Of a stretch of 11,501 nt of DNA, positions 1-5,934 are shown piece after piece; within the stretch, counting starts at the first letter, position 1; each line of letters starts with the position of its first letter. The stretch lies in assembly GCA_900321795.1 (NCBI GenBank), contig ONXO01000012.1, forward strand, positions 1-11,501. The letters are read 5' to 3'. The notes beneath the pieces are model-generated. The model worked only from the letters and a program-made list of their open reading frames with translations. It had not been told where the DNA came from and did not search any database. Origin of the DNA: an uncultured Eubacteriales bacterium (lineage in GTDB: Bacteria; Bacillota_I; Bacilli_A; RF39; UBA660). Position numbers and translations under genes: made by a program.

Positions 1-40
1 AAATATGTGAGGTATCTTTGGTATTGCTCAAATCAACTTC

Positions 41-97
41 TTTGCAGTAATGGGAAAATTACCCCTATTTTTTATCTGCAAAATTTTATATTTTTTT
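41..97 (+). other. Hairpin element followed by a T-rich run, possible terminator
   Basis: On the plus strand TTTGCAG (41-47) can pair with CTGCAAA (76-82). Inside it TAAT (48-51) pairs with ATTA (58-61) around a GGGAAA loop. A T-rich stretch follows at 84-97. This could end a plus-strand transcript entering from left of the window, or be the folded 3' part of an RNA. The rest of 1-211 is very AT-rich and holds no credible reading frame. The same bases on the minus strand may include a remnant of ftsW. The pairing is seen; any function is inference. Confidence 0.3.
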
Positions 98-211
98 ATA
101 ATTTTTGTTAATTTTATCAATTTTTTATCTTTTTTATTTTTTACTAAACTCTCTAAATCCTTTTAAAATAAAGGTTTATTTTAATTGTAGTTATCAGTTA
201 CATAGTAGGAC

Positions 212-1198
212 TTACCCTGTTACAGGAATAATCCCAACTACTACGGCTAAATTAAGTAAGGTTTGAAATATCATCATAAAAGATAAACCGAAAACTAGAT
301 ATTTTGCAAATAAATCATCTGTATTTAATGCTATCTTAATACATCTATAAAATATAATTATGAAAAGTGTAGCAACTATAATAACACCTAATATTCCAAA
401 CTCTTCACTTATTATTGAAAAAATAAAATCTGTTTGTGGTTCAGGTAAATAGAAGTGTTTTTGCCTAGAGTTTAAAAATCCTTGGCCTAATAAACCACCT
501 GGTCCAATAGCATATAAACTTTGAATTATTTGAAATCCGCTTCCTAAAGGATCGCTCCAAGGGTTTAAAAAAGATGTGATTCTTTGAAGTCTGTAAGGTG
601 CCACTATAATAAGACCAATTATGCCTAAAATACCTACTAAACCCAATTTAACAAATATACTAAGATTTGTTCCTGTAACAAAGATTAAACCTATTAAAGA
701 ACAAACTATAATCATTCCTGTTCCAAAATCAGGTTCTAGCATTATAAGTCCAAAGAAAAGAATTATTATTAATAGAATTGGCAAAACAAAGTTTTTAGTC
801 AATCTTTTTTCTTTATCATTGCGTGATAAATATTTACTCACAAATATCACTAAAGCTATTTTGCTTATTTCACTGGGTTGGATACCGAAAGAGCCTATTC
901 CAAACCAACTTCTTGAACCATTTCTAACTATACCTACTCCTGGAATAACAACTAATACTAAAAGTATAAAGCTTACTAAAATAATCAAATTGGATTTATC
1001 TTTATATAAATTATAATTTATTTTGCTAACGATTAACATTAAAACTATTCCTATTATTAGAAATACTCCTTGATTAATTGCATATTTAAATGGTGTTCCA
1101 AACTTATATTCTGCCCATATATAACTGCTAGAATATATCATGACAAGACCAAATACGGATAATATAATTGTACTAAACATAAGTATTTTGTCTTTCAC
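212..1198 (-). CDS. ftsW: FtsW/RodA/SpoVE-family lipid II polymerase, truncated at the C-terminus (probable pseudogene)
   Basis: SEDS-family membrane glycosyltransferase that polymerises lipid II at the division septum together with a class B PBP. The 328 residues carry the family landmarks: QPSE at 107-110, EPDFGT at 155-160, the SRQKHFYLPE loop at 244-253, and TDFIF with the presumed catalytic Asp257. The protein then stops at PVTG (325-328), just where family members continue into the PF(I/L)SYGGSS region and the last membrane helix. Roughly 40 residues are missing, so it may be inactive. I chose the GTG at 1198 because AGGTGA lies six bases upstream; the longer frame starts with a GTG that overlaps that ribosome binding site. 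The family call is firm because of these motifs and because the gene follows a PBP gene and mraY. FtsW rather than RodA is inferred from that cluster. Two hairpin terminators precede it and I see no strong promoter in the gap. Confidence 0.85.
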   Translation of the reverse strand: MKDKILMFSTIILSVFGLVMIYSSSYIWAEYKFGTPFKYAINQGVFLIIGIVLMLIVSKINYNLYKDKSNLIILVSFILLVLVVIPGVGIVRNGSRSWFGIGSFGIQPSEISKIALVIFVSKYLSRNDKEKRLTKNFVLPILLIIILFFGLIMLEPDFGTGMIIVCSLIGLIFVTGTNLSIFVKLGLVGILGIIGLIIVAPYRLQRITSFLNPWSDPLGSGFQIIQSLYAIGPGGLLGQGFLNSRQKHFYLPEPQTDFIFSIISEEFGILGVIIVATLFIIIFYRCIKIALNTDDLFAKYLVFGLSFMMIFQTLLNLAVVVGIIPVTG

Positions 1199-1231
1199 GT
1201 TAATCACCTATTTAATAATATGTTAATAAAG

Positions 1232-1257
1232 AAAAAATAACCCTAGAGTTATTTTTT
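1232..1257 (-). terminator. AT-rich hairpin between mraY and ftsW
   Basis: A perfect 10-bp stem, AAAAAATAAC (1232-1241) with GTTATTTTTT (1248-1257), has a six-base loop. Read on the minus strand it is followed by CTTTATT. The stem is nearly all A/T, so it would be a weak terminator, but it is the second hairpin in tandem after mraY. Confidence 0.5.
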
Positions 1258-1274
1258 ATATATTTGACTATATT

Positions 1275-1307
1275 AAAAAAAAGCATTCGGTTTTTATAAC
1301 CAAACGC
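1275..1307 (-). terminator. Rho-independent terminator of mraY
   Basis: On the minus strand GCGTTTGGTT (1298-1307) pairs with AACCGAATGC (1283-1292), giving a 10-bp stem with two G-U pairs and a five-base loop. Eight consecutive T residues follow (1275-1282). The mraY stop codon (1294-1296) starts in the loop, so the terminator overlaps the gene end. Confidence 0.8.
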
Positions 1308-2286
1308 CGTAATAAATGGCACCCATTCCAAGCATAAATCCTACTATCCAAAATAGCTTTACTATGTCAGTTTCTTCCCATCCCAATCTTTCAAAGTGGT
1401 GATGAAGAGGTGCCATTAAGAATACTTTTTTATGGAACTTTCTAATTGCCACTATTTGTATAAAACTAGATAATGTTTCGGCTATGAATACACCACCGAT
1501 TATCGCTAGAGATAGCTCGTGTTTAGTAAGTATTGCTACTGCTGCCAGTGTTGCACCTAATCCAAGTGACCCTGTATCTCCCATAAATACTTTAGCCGGA
1601 TGGGTGTTGTAAACTAAAAAGCCTAATAAGGCACCAACTAGTACAAAGCAGAAAATTGCTATTTCTTGATATCCTTTTGCCCATGTTGTACCCCAAGCTA
1701 TGATACCAAACGAAAGAAATGCTATTGCTGATAAACCTCCAGCTAGTCCGTCTTCTCCATCAGTAATATTAACTGCATTAGATGAACCTACAAGTAGGAA
1801 CAAAATGAATATTCCATAAAACCATTTTAAATCCCAATCTATATTTAGTGAAGATATAATTAAATGTGTGCTTCCTCCATCTTTCATATAGATAAAGAAG
1901 AATATTACTGCAATTAGTATTTGTACTACTAACTTTGTTGTTATTGATAGCCCAGCATTTTTATGTGTCAATATTTTTTTATAGTCATCTGCAAATCCAA
2001 GCACACTGTAAGAAAGAAATACAAACATAACTATTATAAGAGAGCTTGAGATTTCTACACTTCCTCTTAAATAAAGCACTACCATAGTAATAATTGTTGG
2101 AATAATAAATATAAGTCCTCCAATTGTGGGCGTCCCCTCTTTTAAAAGGTGTCTTTCAGTTATCATATGTGATACACTTTGTCTAAAGTTTAATTTTTTT
2201 AATAAAGGCAAAAGCACCAATCCCGCAAATACTGATAAGAAAAATGCTACCATAAGTCCTAATATTGATTTTGCTAATATTAGCAT
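1294..2286 (-). CDS. mraY: Phospho-N-acetylmuramoyl-pentapeptide-transferase MraY
   Basis: Integral membrane enzyme that transfers phospho-MurNAc-pentapeptide from UDP to undecaprenyl phosphate, making lipid I. Visible motifs are GTPTIGG (51-57), FADDYKK (98-104) with the Asp pair, NITDGEDGL (173-181), FMGDTGS (234-240) and the APLHHHFE histidine motif (292-299). Length is 330 residues, usual for the family, with about ten hydrophobic segments. The start is the ATG at 2286, nine bases after a GAGGAA ribosome binding site. The GTG three codons earlier sits directly against that site and is unlikely. In the fifth position of the NxTDGxDGL motif there is Glu178, where Leu is common; both Asp residues are kept. 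A promoter lies upstream in the gap after the PBP gene and a strong terminator overlaps its end, so it may be a single-gene unit. Confidence 0.96.
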   Translation of the reverse strand: MLILAKSILGLMVAFFLSVFAGLVLLPLLKKLNFRQSVSHMITERHLLKEGTPTIGGLIFIIPTIITMVVLYLRGSVEISSSLIIVMFVFLSYSVLGFADDYKKILTHKNAGLSITTKLVVQILIAVIFFFIYMKDGGSTHLIISSLNIDWDLKWFYGIFILFLLVGSSNAVNITDGEDGLAGGLSAIAFLSFGIIAWGTTWAKGYQEIAIFCFVLVGALLGFLVYNTHPAKVFMGDTGSLGLGATLAAVAILTKHELSLAIIGGVFIAETLSSFIQIVAIRKFHKKVFLMAPLHHHFERLGWEETDIVKLFWIVGFMLGMGAIYYGVWL

Positions 2287-2309
2287 CTTTATCACTTCCT
2301 CATATATTA

Positions 2310-2338
2310 ATTATATAAGTATCTTTTCTAAAAATCAA
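2310..2338 (-). promoter_or_regulatory. Sigma-A-type promoter for mraY
   Basis: On the minus strand TTGATT (2333-2338) and TATAAT (2310-2315) are separated by 17 bases in the 72-base gap between the PBP gene and mraY. The -10 is perfect and the -35 matches four of six positions. It would let mraY be transcribed independently of the PBP gene. Confidence 0.55.
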
Positions 2339-2358
2339 ATATGTTAATTAAACTTTAC

Positions 2359-4266
2359 TTAATTTAACAGTAACTTTACAGCTGAACCTTCTTTTATTCT
2401 TGTTCCTGCTTCAGGGTTAGTTTCTATTATCGTCTGTCCATTTCCAGAATATTCCACAGTAAGTCCAGTGAGTAGTTTTTTAGCTTCTTCTAAAGTTTTG
2501 CCTCTTAAATCAGACATTGTAATATATTTCGTTTCATACCATGTGTATTCTTTAGGCATGCCTTCAGGGTCTGGTTTTAGTTCATATAGATTTATAATGC
2601 TTTCAAACATCGCTTTGGCTATAGGAGCAGAAGCAGTTCCTCCATATTGTGTTACTCCTTTAGCTCCGTCAAGAGCGATATAAACCACATACTCTGGGTC
2701 ATTCGCAGGCATAAAACCTATAAATGATAAAATATAGTTACCTACCATATATCTTCCATCTGCTCCTACTTTCTGTGCTGTTCCAGTTTTGCCTCCAATT
2801 CTATAGCCTTCAACATATGCATTGTGCCCAGACCCATTAGCCACTACACTTTCAAGAGCGTATCTAACTAGAGAAGAAGACTCTTCTGATATTAAATTTT
2901 CTTTTTTTAAAGTGGGTTTTACTTCTTTAATCACATTGCCACTTGCATCTATTATTTTAGATACTACATATGGAGTAAACATATTTCCGTTATTTATAAT
3001 GCTACTAACTGCTTGAACTTGCTGCATAGCCGTTACAGAAACACCTTGACCAAAAGCAGTTGTAGCAAGCTCGACTGGTCCGACTCTATCTAAATTAAAG
3101 ATTATACCTTTTGCTTCACCATTTAAATCAATTCCCGTCTTAGTTCCAAAACCAAACTTGTTAATATATTCAAAAAGAGTTTCTTTTCCAAGACGTTGCC
3201 CCATTACTACAAATCCTGGGTTACAAGAGTTTTCAACCACTTGAAGGAATGTCTCATCTCCATGTCCTTTATGCTTCCAGCAATGTAAAGTACTGCTAGC
3301 AACTTTAATAGACCCGCTATCATAATAATGTTCTTCAAAGAGGTTGACTTTTCCTTCATTAATAGCCGCAGCTAGAGTCAAAATTTTGAAAGTAGAACCA
3401 GGCTCAAAGCTTGACCAAATTGCTAAGTTTCTATTTATTGTTTCTATGCTATAGTTTTGATAAAAAGCAGGATTAAATGTAGGACGTGAACTCATAGCTA
3501 ATATTTCACCTGTTTTAGGATTCATAATAATCCCAATTGCACCTTCAGTATTATATTTCTTCTCTGCATTAGTTAGTTCATTTTCTAAGGCAAGTTGAAG
3601 ATTTAAATCTATTGTAAGAGTTATATCACTGCCATTTACTGGGGAGACATAGACTTCAGGAATGGATAGTTTTTTACCTTTACCGTCAGAATAATATTTT
3701 ATAGACCCATCTTTTCCTGTTAAGTATTCTTCGTACATTAGCTCTAACCCACTTAATCCTTGATTATCTATTCCTACATAACCTATTACATGTGATAAAG
3801 CTTCACTATAAATATAGTCTCTTTTAGTTTCTTTTACCAAATACACTCCATCATATCCTAAATCATTTATCTTCTCGGATATTTCGTATGATAGGTTTCT
3901 TCCTTCAGGATGTACTCTTTCAATAGACGTTTTCTTATCAACGTGCTTTGTCATTTCTTCTTTACTAACATTTAAAATGCTAGCTAAATCTTCTGCCACT
4001 TTTTCTTTATCAATTATCTGAGCAGGAACTAAAATAAGTGTTGAAGTAGTTACATTACCCGCTATAACTTCACCATTTCTATCCAGTATTCTTCCTCTGT
4101 CTGCTCCAACAGGAAGATTTCTACTCCAAAGGTCTTCTGCTAAATTGTTAAGCTCATTGTATTCAATAACTTGAACATAGAAAACCCTTATAACTATAAT
4201 TGCAAATATAATGCACACAACTAAAAAAACTAGCTTTATCCTACTATTTTGAGTACTTTGAAACAT
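2359..4266 (-). CDS. Class B penicillin-binding protein (SpoVD/FtsI type) with C-terminal PASTA domain
   Basis: Membrane-anchored peptidoglycan transpeptidase that cross-links stem peptides and normally partners a SEDS polymerase such as FtsW. It has an N-terminal membrane anchor (about 11-30), then the PBP dimer domain beginning with RGRILDRNG (57-65). The transpeptidase domain carries the three active-site motifs: STFK with nucleophile Ser291, SCN at 347-349 and KTGT at 493-496. One PASTA-like domain fills roughly 572-635. The 635-residue length and single PASTA domain fit SpoVD-like proteins; in a non-sporulating host the same gene would act as the division PBP (PBP2/FtsI), so I leave the symbol open. 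The start is the ATG at 4266, preceded by GGTGA at five bases. An in-frame ATG at 4278 lacks a ribosome binding site. The upstream neighbour is a broken gene whose perfect promoter may read into this one. Confidence 0.93.
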   Translation of the reverse strand: MFQSTQNSRIKLVFLVVCIIFAIIVIRVFYVQVIEYNELNNLAEDLWSRNLPVGADRGRILDRNGEVIAGNVTTSTLILVPAQIIDKEKVAEDLASILNVSKEEMTKHVDKKTSIERVHPEGRNLSYEISEKINDLGYDGVYLVKETKRDYIYSEALSHVIGYVGIDNQGLSGLELMYEEYLTGKDGSIKYYSDGKGKKLSIPEVYVSPVNGSDITLTIDLNLQLALENELTNAEKKYNTEGAIGIIMNPKTGEILAMSSRPTFNPAFYQNYSIETINRNLAIWSSFEPGSTFKILTLAAAINEGKVNLFEEHYYDSGSIKVASSTLHCWKHKGHGDETFLQVVENSCNPGFVVMGQRLGKETLFEYINKFGFGTKTGIDLNGEAKGIIFNLDRVGPVELATTAFGQGVSVTAMQQVQAVSSIINNGNMFTPYVVSKIIDASGNVIKEVKPTLKKENLISEESSSLVRYALESVVANGSGHNAYVEGYRIGGKTGTAQKVGADGRYMVGNYILSFIGFMPANDPEYVVYIALDGAKGVTQYGGTASAPIAKAMFESIINLYELKPDPEGMPKEYTWYETKYITMSDLRGKTLEEAKKLLTGLTVEYSGNGQTIIETNPEAGTRIKEGSAVKLLLN

Positions 4267-4297
4267 ATAATTCACCATTTAATTATATGCTTTTTTC

Positions 4298-4929
4298 TTA
4301 TAAAATTTGCTTGTAATCATAAAGTTCTAAATCTCTTATGTATTTATGATTTAGTAAATTTCTATCTCTATATTTAGGACATTCTTTTAAATAATTAATT
4401 TCTTCTCCAGCAAGAGAACTTAAATAGTATCTTAACTCTTTTAAAAATACTAGTCCAGTTACTTTGCTTTCATAGTTTTCTATCTCTTCATATAATTCTT
4501 TTAATATTTTACAATTATTAACTACACCATTAAATAGACCATCCACTAAAAAGTAAAGGGTCATTAAACTAATATTATATTTATTATTCTTAAAAATATT
4601 ACTATTTTTGAAAGTAATTTAAAGGGAAAGTTATGGGATTTATACTAGTTAAATTAATGGCTTTTATATAAGGCATTATGCATCCTGCAAGTTTCCCATT
4701 TACTTTGATTATATCATTGGCAAATATATACATTGGATTATTAATGCTAGACAGATTTCTTAACATATTTTCATCAAATATTGGTGATATATCACTTTCG
4801 CATTCTTCATAGTCAGTATAAATTTTATAAATTTTTGAAATCCGTATAACATTAACCTTGCGAACCTGAGCTTAAATAATACTGGCACATTAAAAACTGT
4901 TCTAATTCCTGATTACTTTTAAACTCCAT
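4298..4929 (-). pseudogene. Frameshifted gene resembling a protein-kinase N-lobe
   Basis: The ATG at 4929, behind an AAGGGAAAG ribosome binding site, opens a frame that stops after 25 codons, just after SSGSQG. The next frame then continues without stops for about 82 codons (KVNVIRISKIYKIY through LAGCIMPYIKAINL to a TAG near 4609). The third frame carries on through the 88-codon open stretch 4298-4564. Joined, this gives roughly 210 residues. The first part looks like a kinase N-lobe: a glycine-rich loop SSGSQGKV, a YKIY strand and a hinge-like AGCIMPYI. No HRD or DFG catalytic motifs follow, so it was never a standard complete kinase or has lost more. The first break fits a 5-bp loss at CAAGG; the second sits at an A5 run (CAAAAATAG). 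The ATG at 4564 has no ribosome binding site, arguing that the 88-codon stretch is not a separate gene. Sequencing error is an alternative for the second shift. Confidence 0.6.
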
Positions 4930-4954
4930 TTTCTTTCCCTTCTTATGAGCTAGC

Positions 4955-4983
4955 ATTATATCATAGCACTAAAAATGTGTCAA
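4955..4983 (-). promoter_or_regulatory. Perfect consensus sigma-A promoter upstream of the broken kinase-like gene
   Basis: On the minus strand TTGACA (4978-4983) and TATAAT (4955-4960) are both perfect and separated by 17 bases. It begins just after the 193-residue gene and drives the frameshifted gene, possibly also the PBP gene downstream. A short hairpin (AATGTG with CACATT) overlaps its -35 region and may weakly terminate the upstream gene. Confidence 0.75.
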
Positions 4984-4993
4984 ATATTGCACA

Positions 4994-5575
4994 TTATCTT
5001 CCCTTTGTTTTTGATATATTTACTATATTAGGAACTTCTTTTAGTGGAATGATGTAATCACTAATTCTTTCAATTGCTTCAACCGGTAAATCAGAGACTA
5101 AACAAAATACATTATCGCCATATTTAGTTTCTCCTGAAAACAAATCAGCCCAGTGGCAATTCCAACATACTAATATAGGCTCAAGTCCTAAAGAACCATC
5201 ATCTTTATATATGACAGTATAGGCATTAACACCATCGTTTGGAAGAAAGTTCCCTACTATAGGAAGTACAGGTGTTTCGTCATTAACATATACTTTTGTT
5301 CCTTCTTCACTATATATATTTTGACTATTCTTTTTCTTATATGGTAGATTAACTAGTTCTTCATCTGTTATTGCCTCGCTAGACAATTTATTCTGACTTT
5401 CAATTGGTAAATCGTTAAGTTTAATAAAAATATTATTGTTATTGACTAAGCGCCATGTAAGCTTACTTGGCTTAAACTCCTTTATAACTCCATTATTTAC
5501 AACAAATTGTTTAGTTTTATCATCTAATTTTACACCTAATGATAATAGGTTATTTTTTCTTATAAACAGTTCCAT
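4994..5575 (-). CDS. Unrecognised 193-residue protein
   Basis: I do not recognise this protein. It is soluble-looking, with no signal peptide or membrane segment. Asn and Lys are frequent in the first half and acidic residues are spread through it. The only striking motif is CWNCHWAD near 137-144, with two Cys and one His in a small cluster, which could bind metal but may be incidental. A Trp-rich, Gly/Asp-rich stretch around it suggests a folded beta domain. It has its own near-consensus promoter and an AAGGAG ribosome binding site five bases from the ATG, so it is very likely expressed. It sits between the small membrane protein gene and the broken kinase-like gene, a stretch that looks like accessory DNA placed between housekeeping genes. 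Confidence 0.75.
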   Translation of the reverse strand: MELFIRKNNLLSLGVKLDDKTKQFVVNNGVIKEFKPSKLTWRLVNNNNIFIKLNDLPIESQNKLSSEAITDEELVNLPYKKKNSQNIYSEEGTKVYVNDETPVLPIVGNFLPNDGVNAYTVIYKDDGSLGLEPILVCWNCHWADLFSGETKYGDNVFCLVSDLPVEAIERISDYIIPLKEVPNIVNISKTKGR

Positions 5576-5593
5576 AATTCACTCCTTAAAATT

Positions 5594-5622
5594 ATTATAA
5601 AATATTTATAAGATTCTTGCAA
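5594..5622 (-). promoter_or_regulatory. Promoter of the 193-residue gene
   Basis: On the minus strand TTGCAA (5617-5622) and a perfect TATAAT (5594-5599) are 17 bases apart, in the 71-base gap after the small membrane protein gene. The -35 matches four of six positions. Confidence 0.55.
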
Positions 5623-5646
5623 TTATATTTGTCTATTATTTAACAT

Positions 5647-5799
5647 CTATGCATAATAAGTAGTAATTATCTTCTCATTACTACTAACCGCATTATTTGC
5701 ATTCATTCCTTTAGCTATAACAAAAGCTATAAGTGCAACTATAATATAAAAAGTTATAACTCCCCATTTAGTATCAAATAATTTTTCTAATTTTTCCAT
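5647..5799 (-). CDS. Small single-pass membrane protein divergent from lexA (50 residues)
   Basis: A 50-codon frame starts at the ATG at 5799, eight bases after a strong AGGAG site (5808-5812), and ends with TAG at 5647-5649. The first 11 residues (MEKLEKLFDTK) are charged. A hydrophobic segment follows (about 12-29, WGVITFYII through AFVIA), then a polar tail ending TTYYA. It has a good promoter whose -35 faces that of lexA across 19 bases, so the two genes share one control region. In Bacillus the gene divergent from lexA is yneA, a single-pass SOS division inhibitor; this protein has a similar layout but no LysM domain and I see no sequence match. An SOS-controlled role is inference from position. 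The ribosome binding site, promoter and clean membrane segment make the gene itself likely. Confidence 0.7.
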   Translation of the reverse strand: MEKLEKLFDTKWGVITFYIIVALIAFVIAKGMNANNAVSSNEKIITTYYA

Positions 5800-5826
5800 T
5801 TTTACCACTCCTTTGTTTGTATTTTT

Positions 5827-5855
5827 ATAATACTACGTTATTTTGTTCGTGTCAA
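5827..5855 (-). promoter_or_regulatory. Promoter of the small membrane protein gene
   Basis: On the minus strand a perfect TTGACA (5850-5855) and TATTAT (5827-5832) are 17 bases apart. The start codon is 28 bases beyond the -10. The spacer contains one copy of the ACAAAnnnACGT motif that is also present at the lexA promoter. Confidence 0.7.
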
Positions 5856-5889
5856 GCACAAATCGTAAAAATGTTTGACAAATATACGT
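5835..5889. promoter_or_regulatory. Candidate LexA operator region between the divergent promoters
   Basis: ACAAAnnnACGT occurs on the minus strand at 5835-5846 and on the plus strand at 5878-5889, one copy at each promoter and arranged as mirror images about position 5862. A shorter relative, ACAAATCGT, lies between them at 5858-5866. A dyad ACAAA/TTTGT with eight bases between (5878-5895) lies within the lexA promoter. None is a clean copy of the Gram-positive LexA box CGAACRNRYGTTYG. The closest 14-mer, at 5864-5877, differs at two positions of that degenerate pattern. The repeats are seen; LexA binding is inference from autoregulation being usual in the family. Confidence 0.4.
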
Positions 5890-5903
5890 TTTTGTGTTAA
5901 GCT
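5875..5903 (+). promoter_or_regulatory. Promoter of lexA
   Basis: TTGACA (5875-5880) is perfect. With a 17-base spacer the -10 is TAAGCT (5898-5903), a poor match, so the promoter is probably of moderate strength. The start codon lies 31 bases beyond. Confidence 0.5.
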
Positions 5904-5934
5904 ATTTACAGATATAAGAAATGGAGGATTAAGA

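Noticed and set aside
1..100. End of a CRISPR locus or tracrRNA, suggested by the hairpin and T-rich run
   Set aside because: No repeated unit or spacer pattern is visible and no recognisable repeat sequence is present; the evidence is only a hairpin.
60..211. An intron interrupting ftsW, since the break reads GTAAGT at one end and AG at the other
   Set aside because: Those are spliceosomal signals, which do not apply in bacteria. There is no group I or group II core structure in the 150 bases, and the sequence after the presumed 3' end does not stay in frame.
621..1016. Plus-strand open frame of 131 codons opposite ftsW
   Set aside because: Shadow of the ftsW gene, with low-complexity Ile/Lys/Pro content and no family resemblance.
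4298..4564. Separate 88-codon gene with an ATG at 4564
   Set aside because: No ribosome binding site precedes that ATG and the frame stays open upstream toward the kinase-like part, so it is better explained as the 3' piece of one broken gene.
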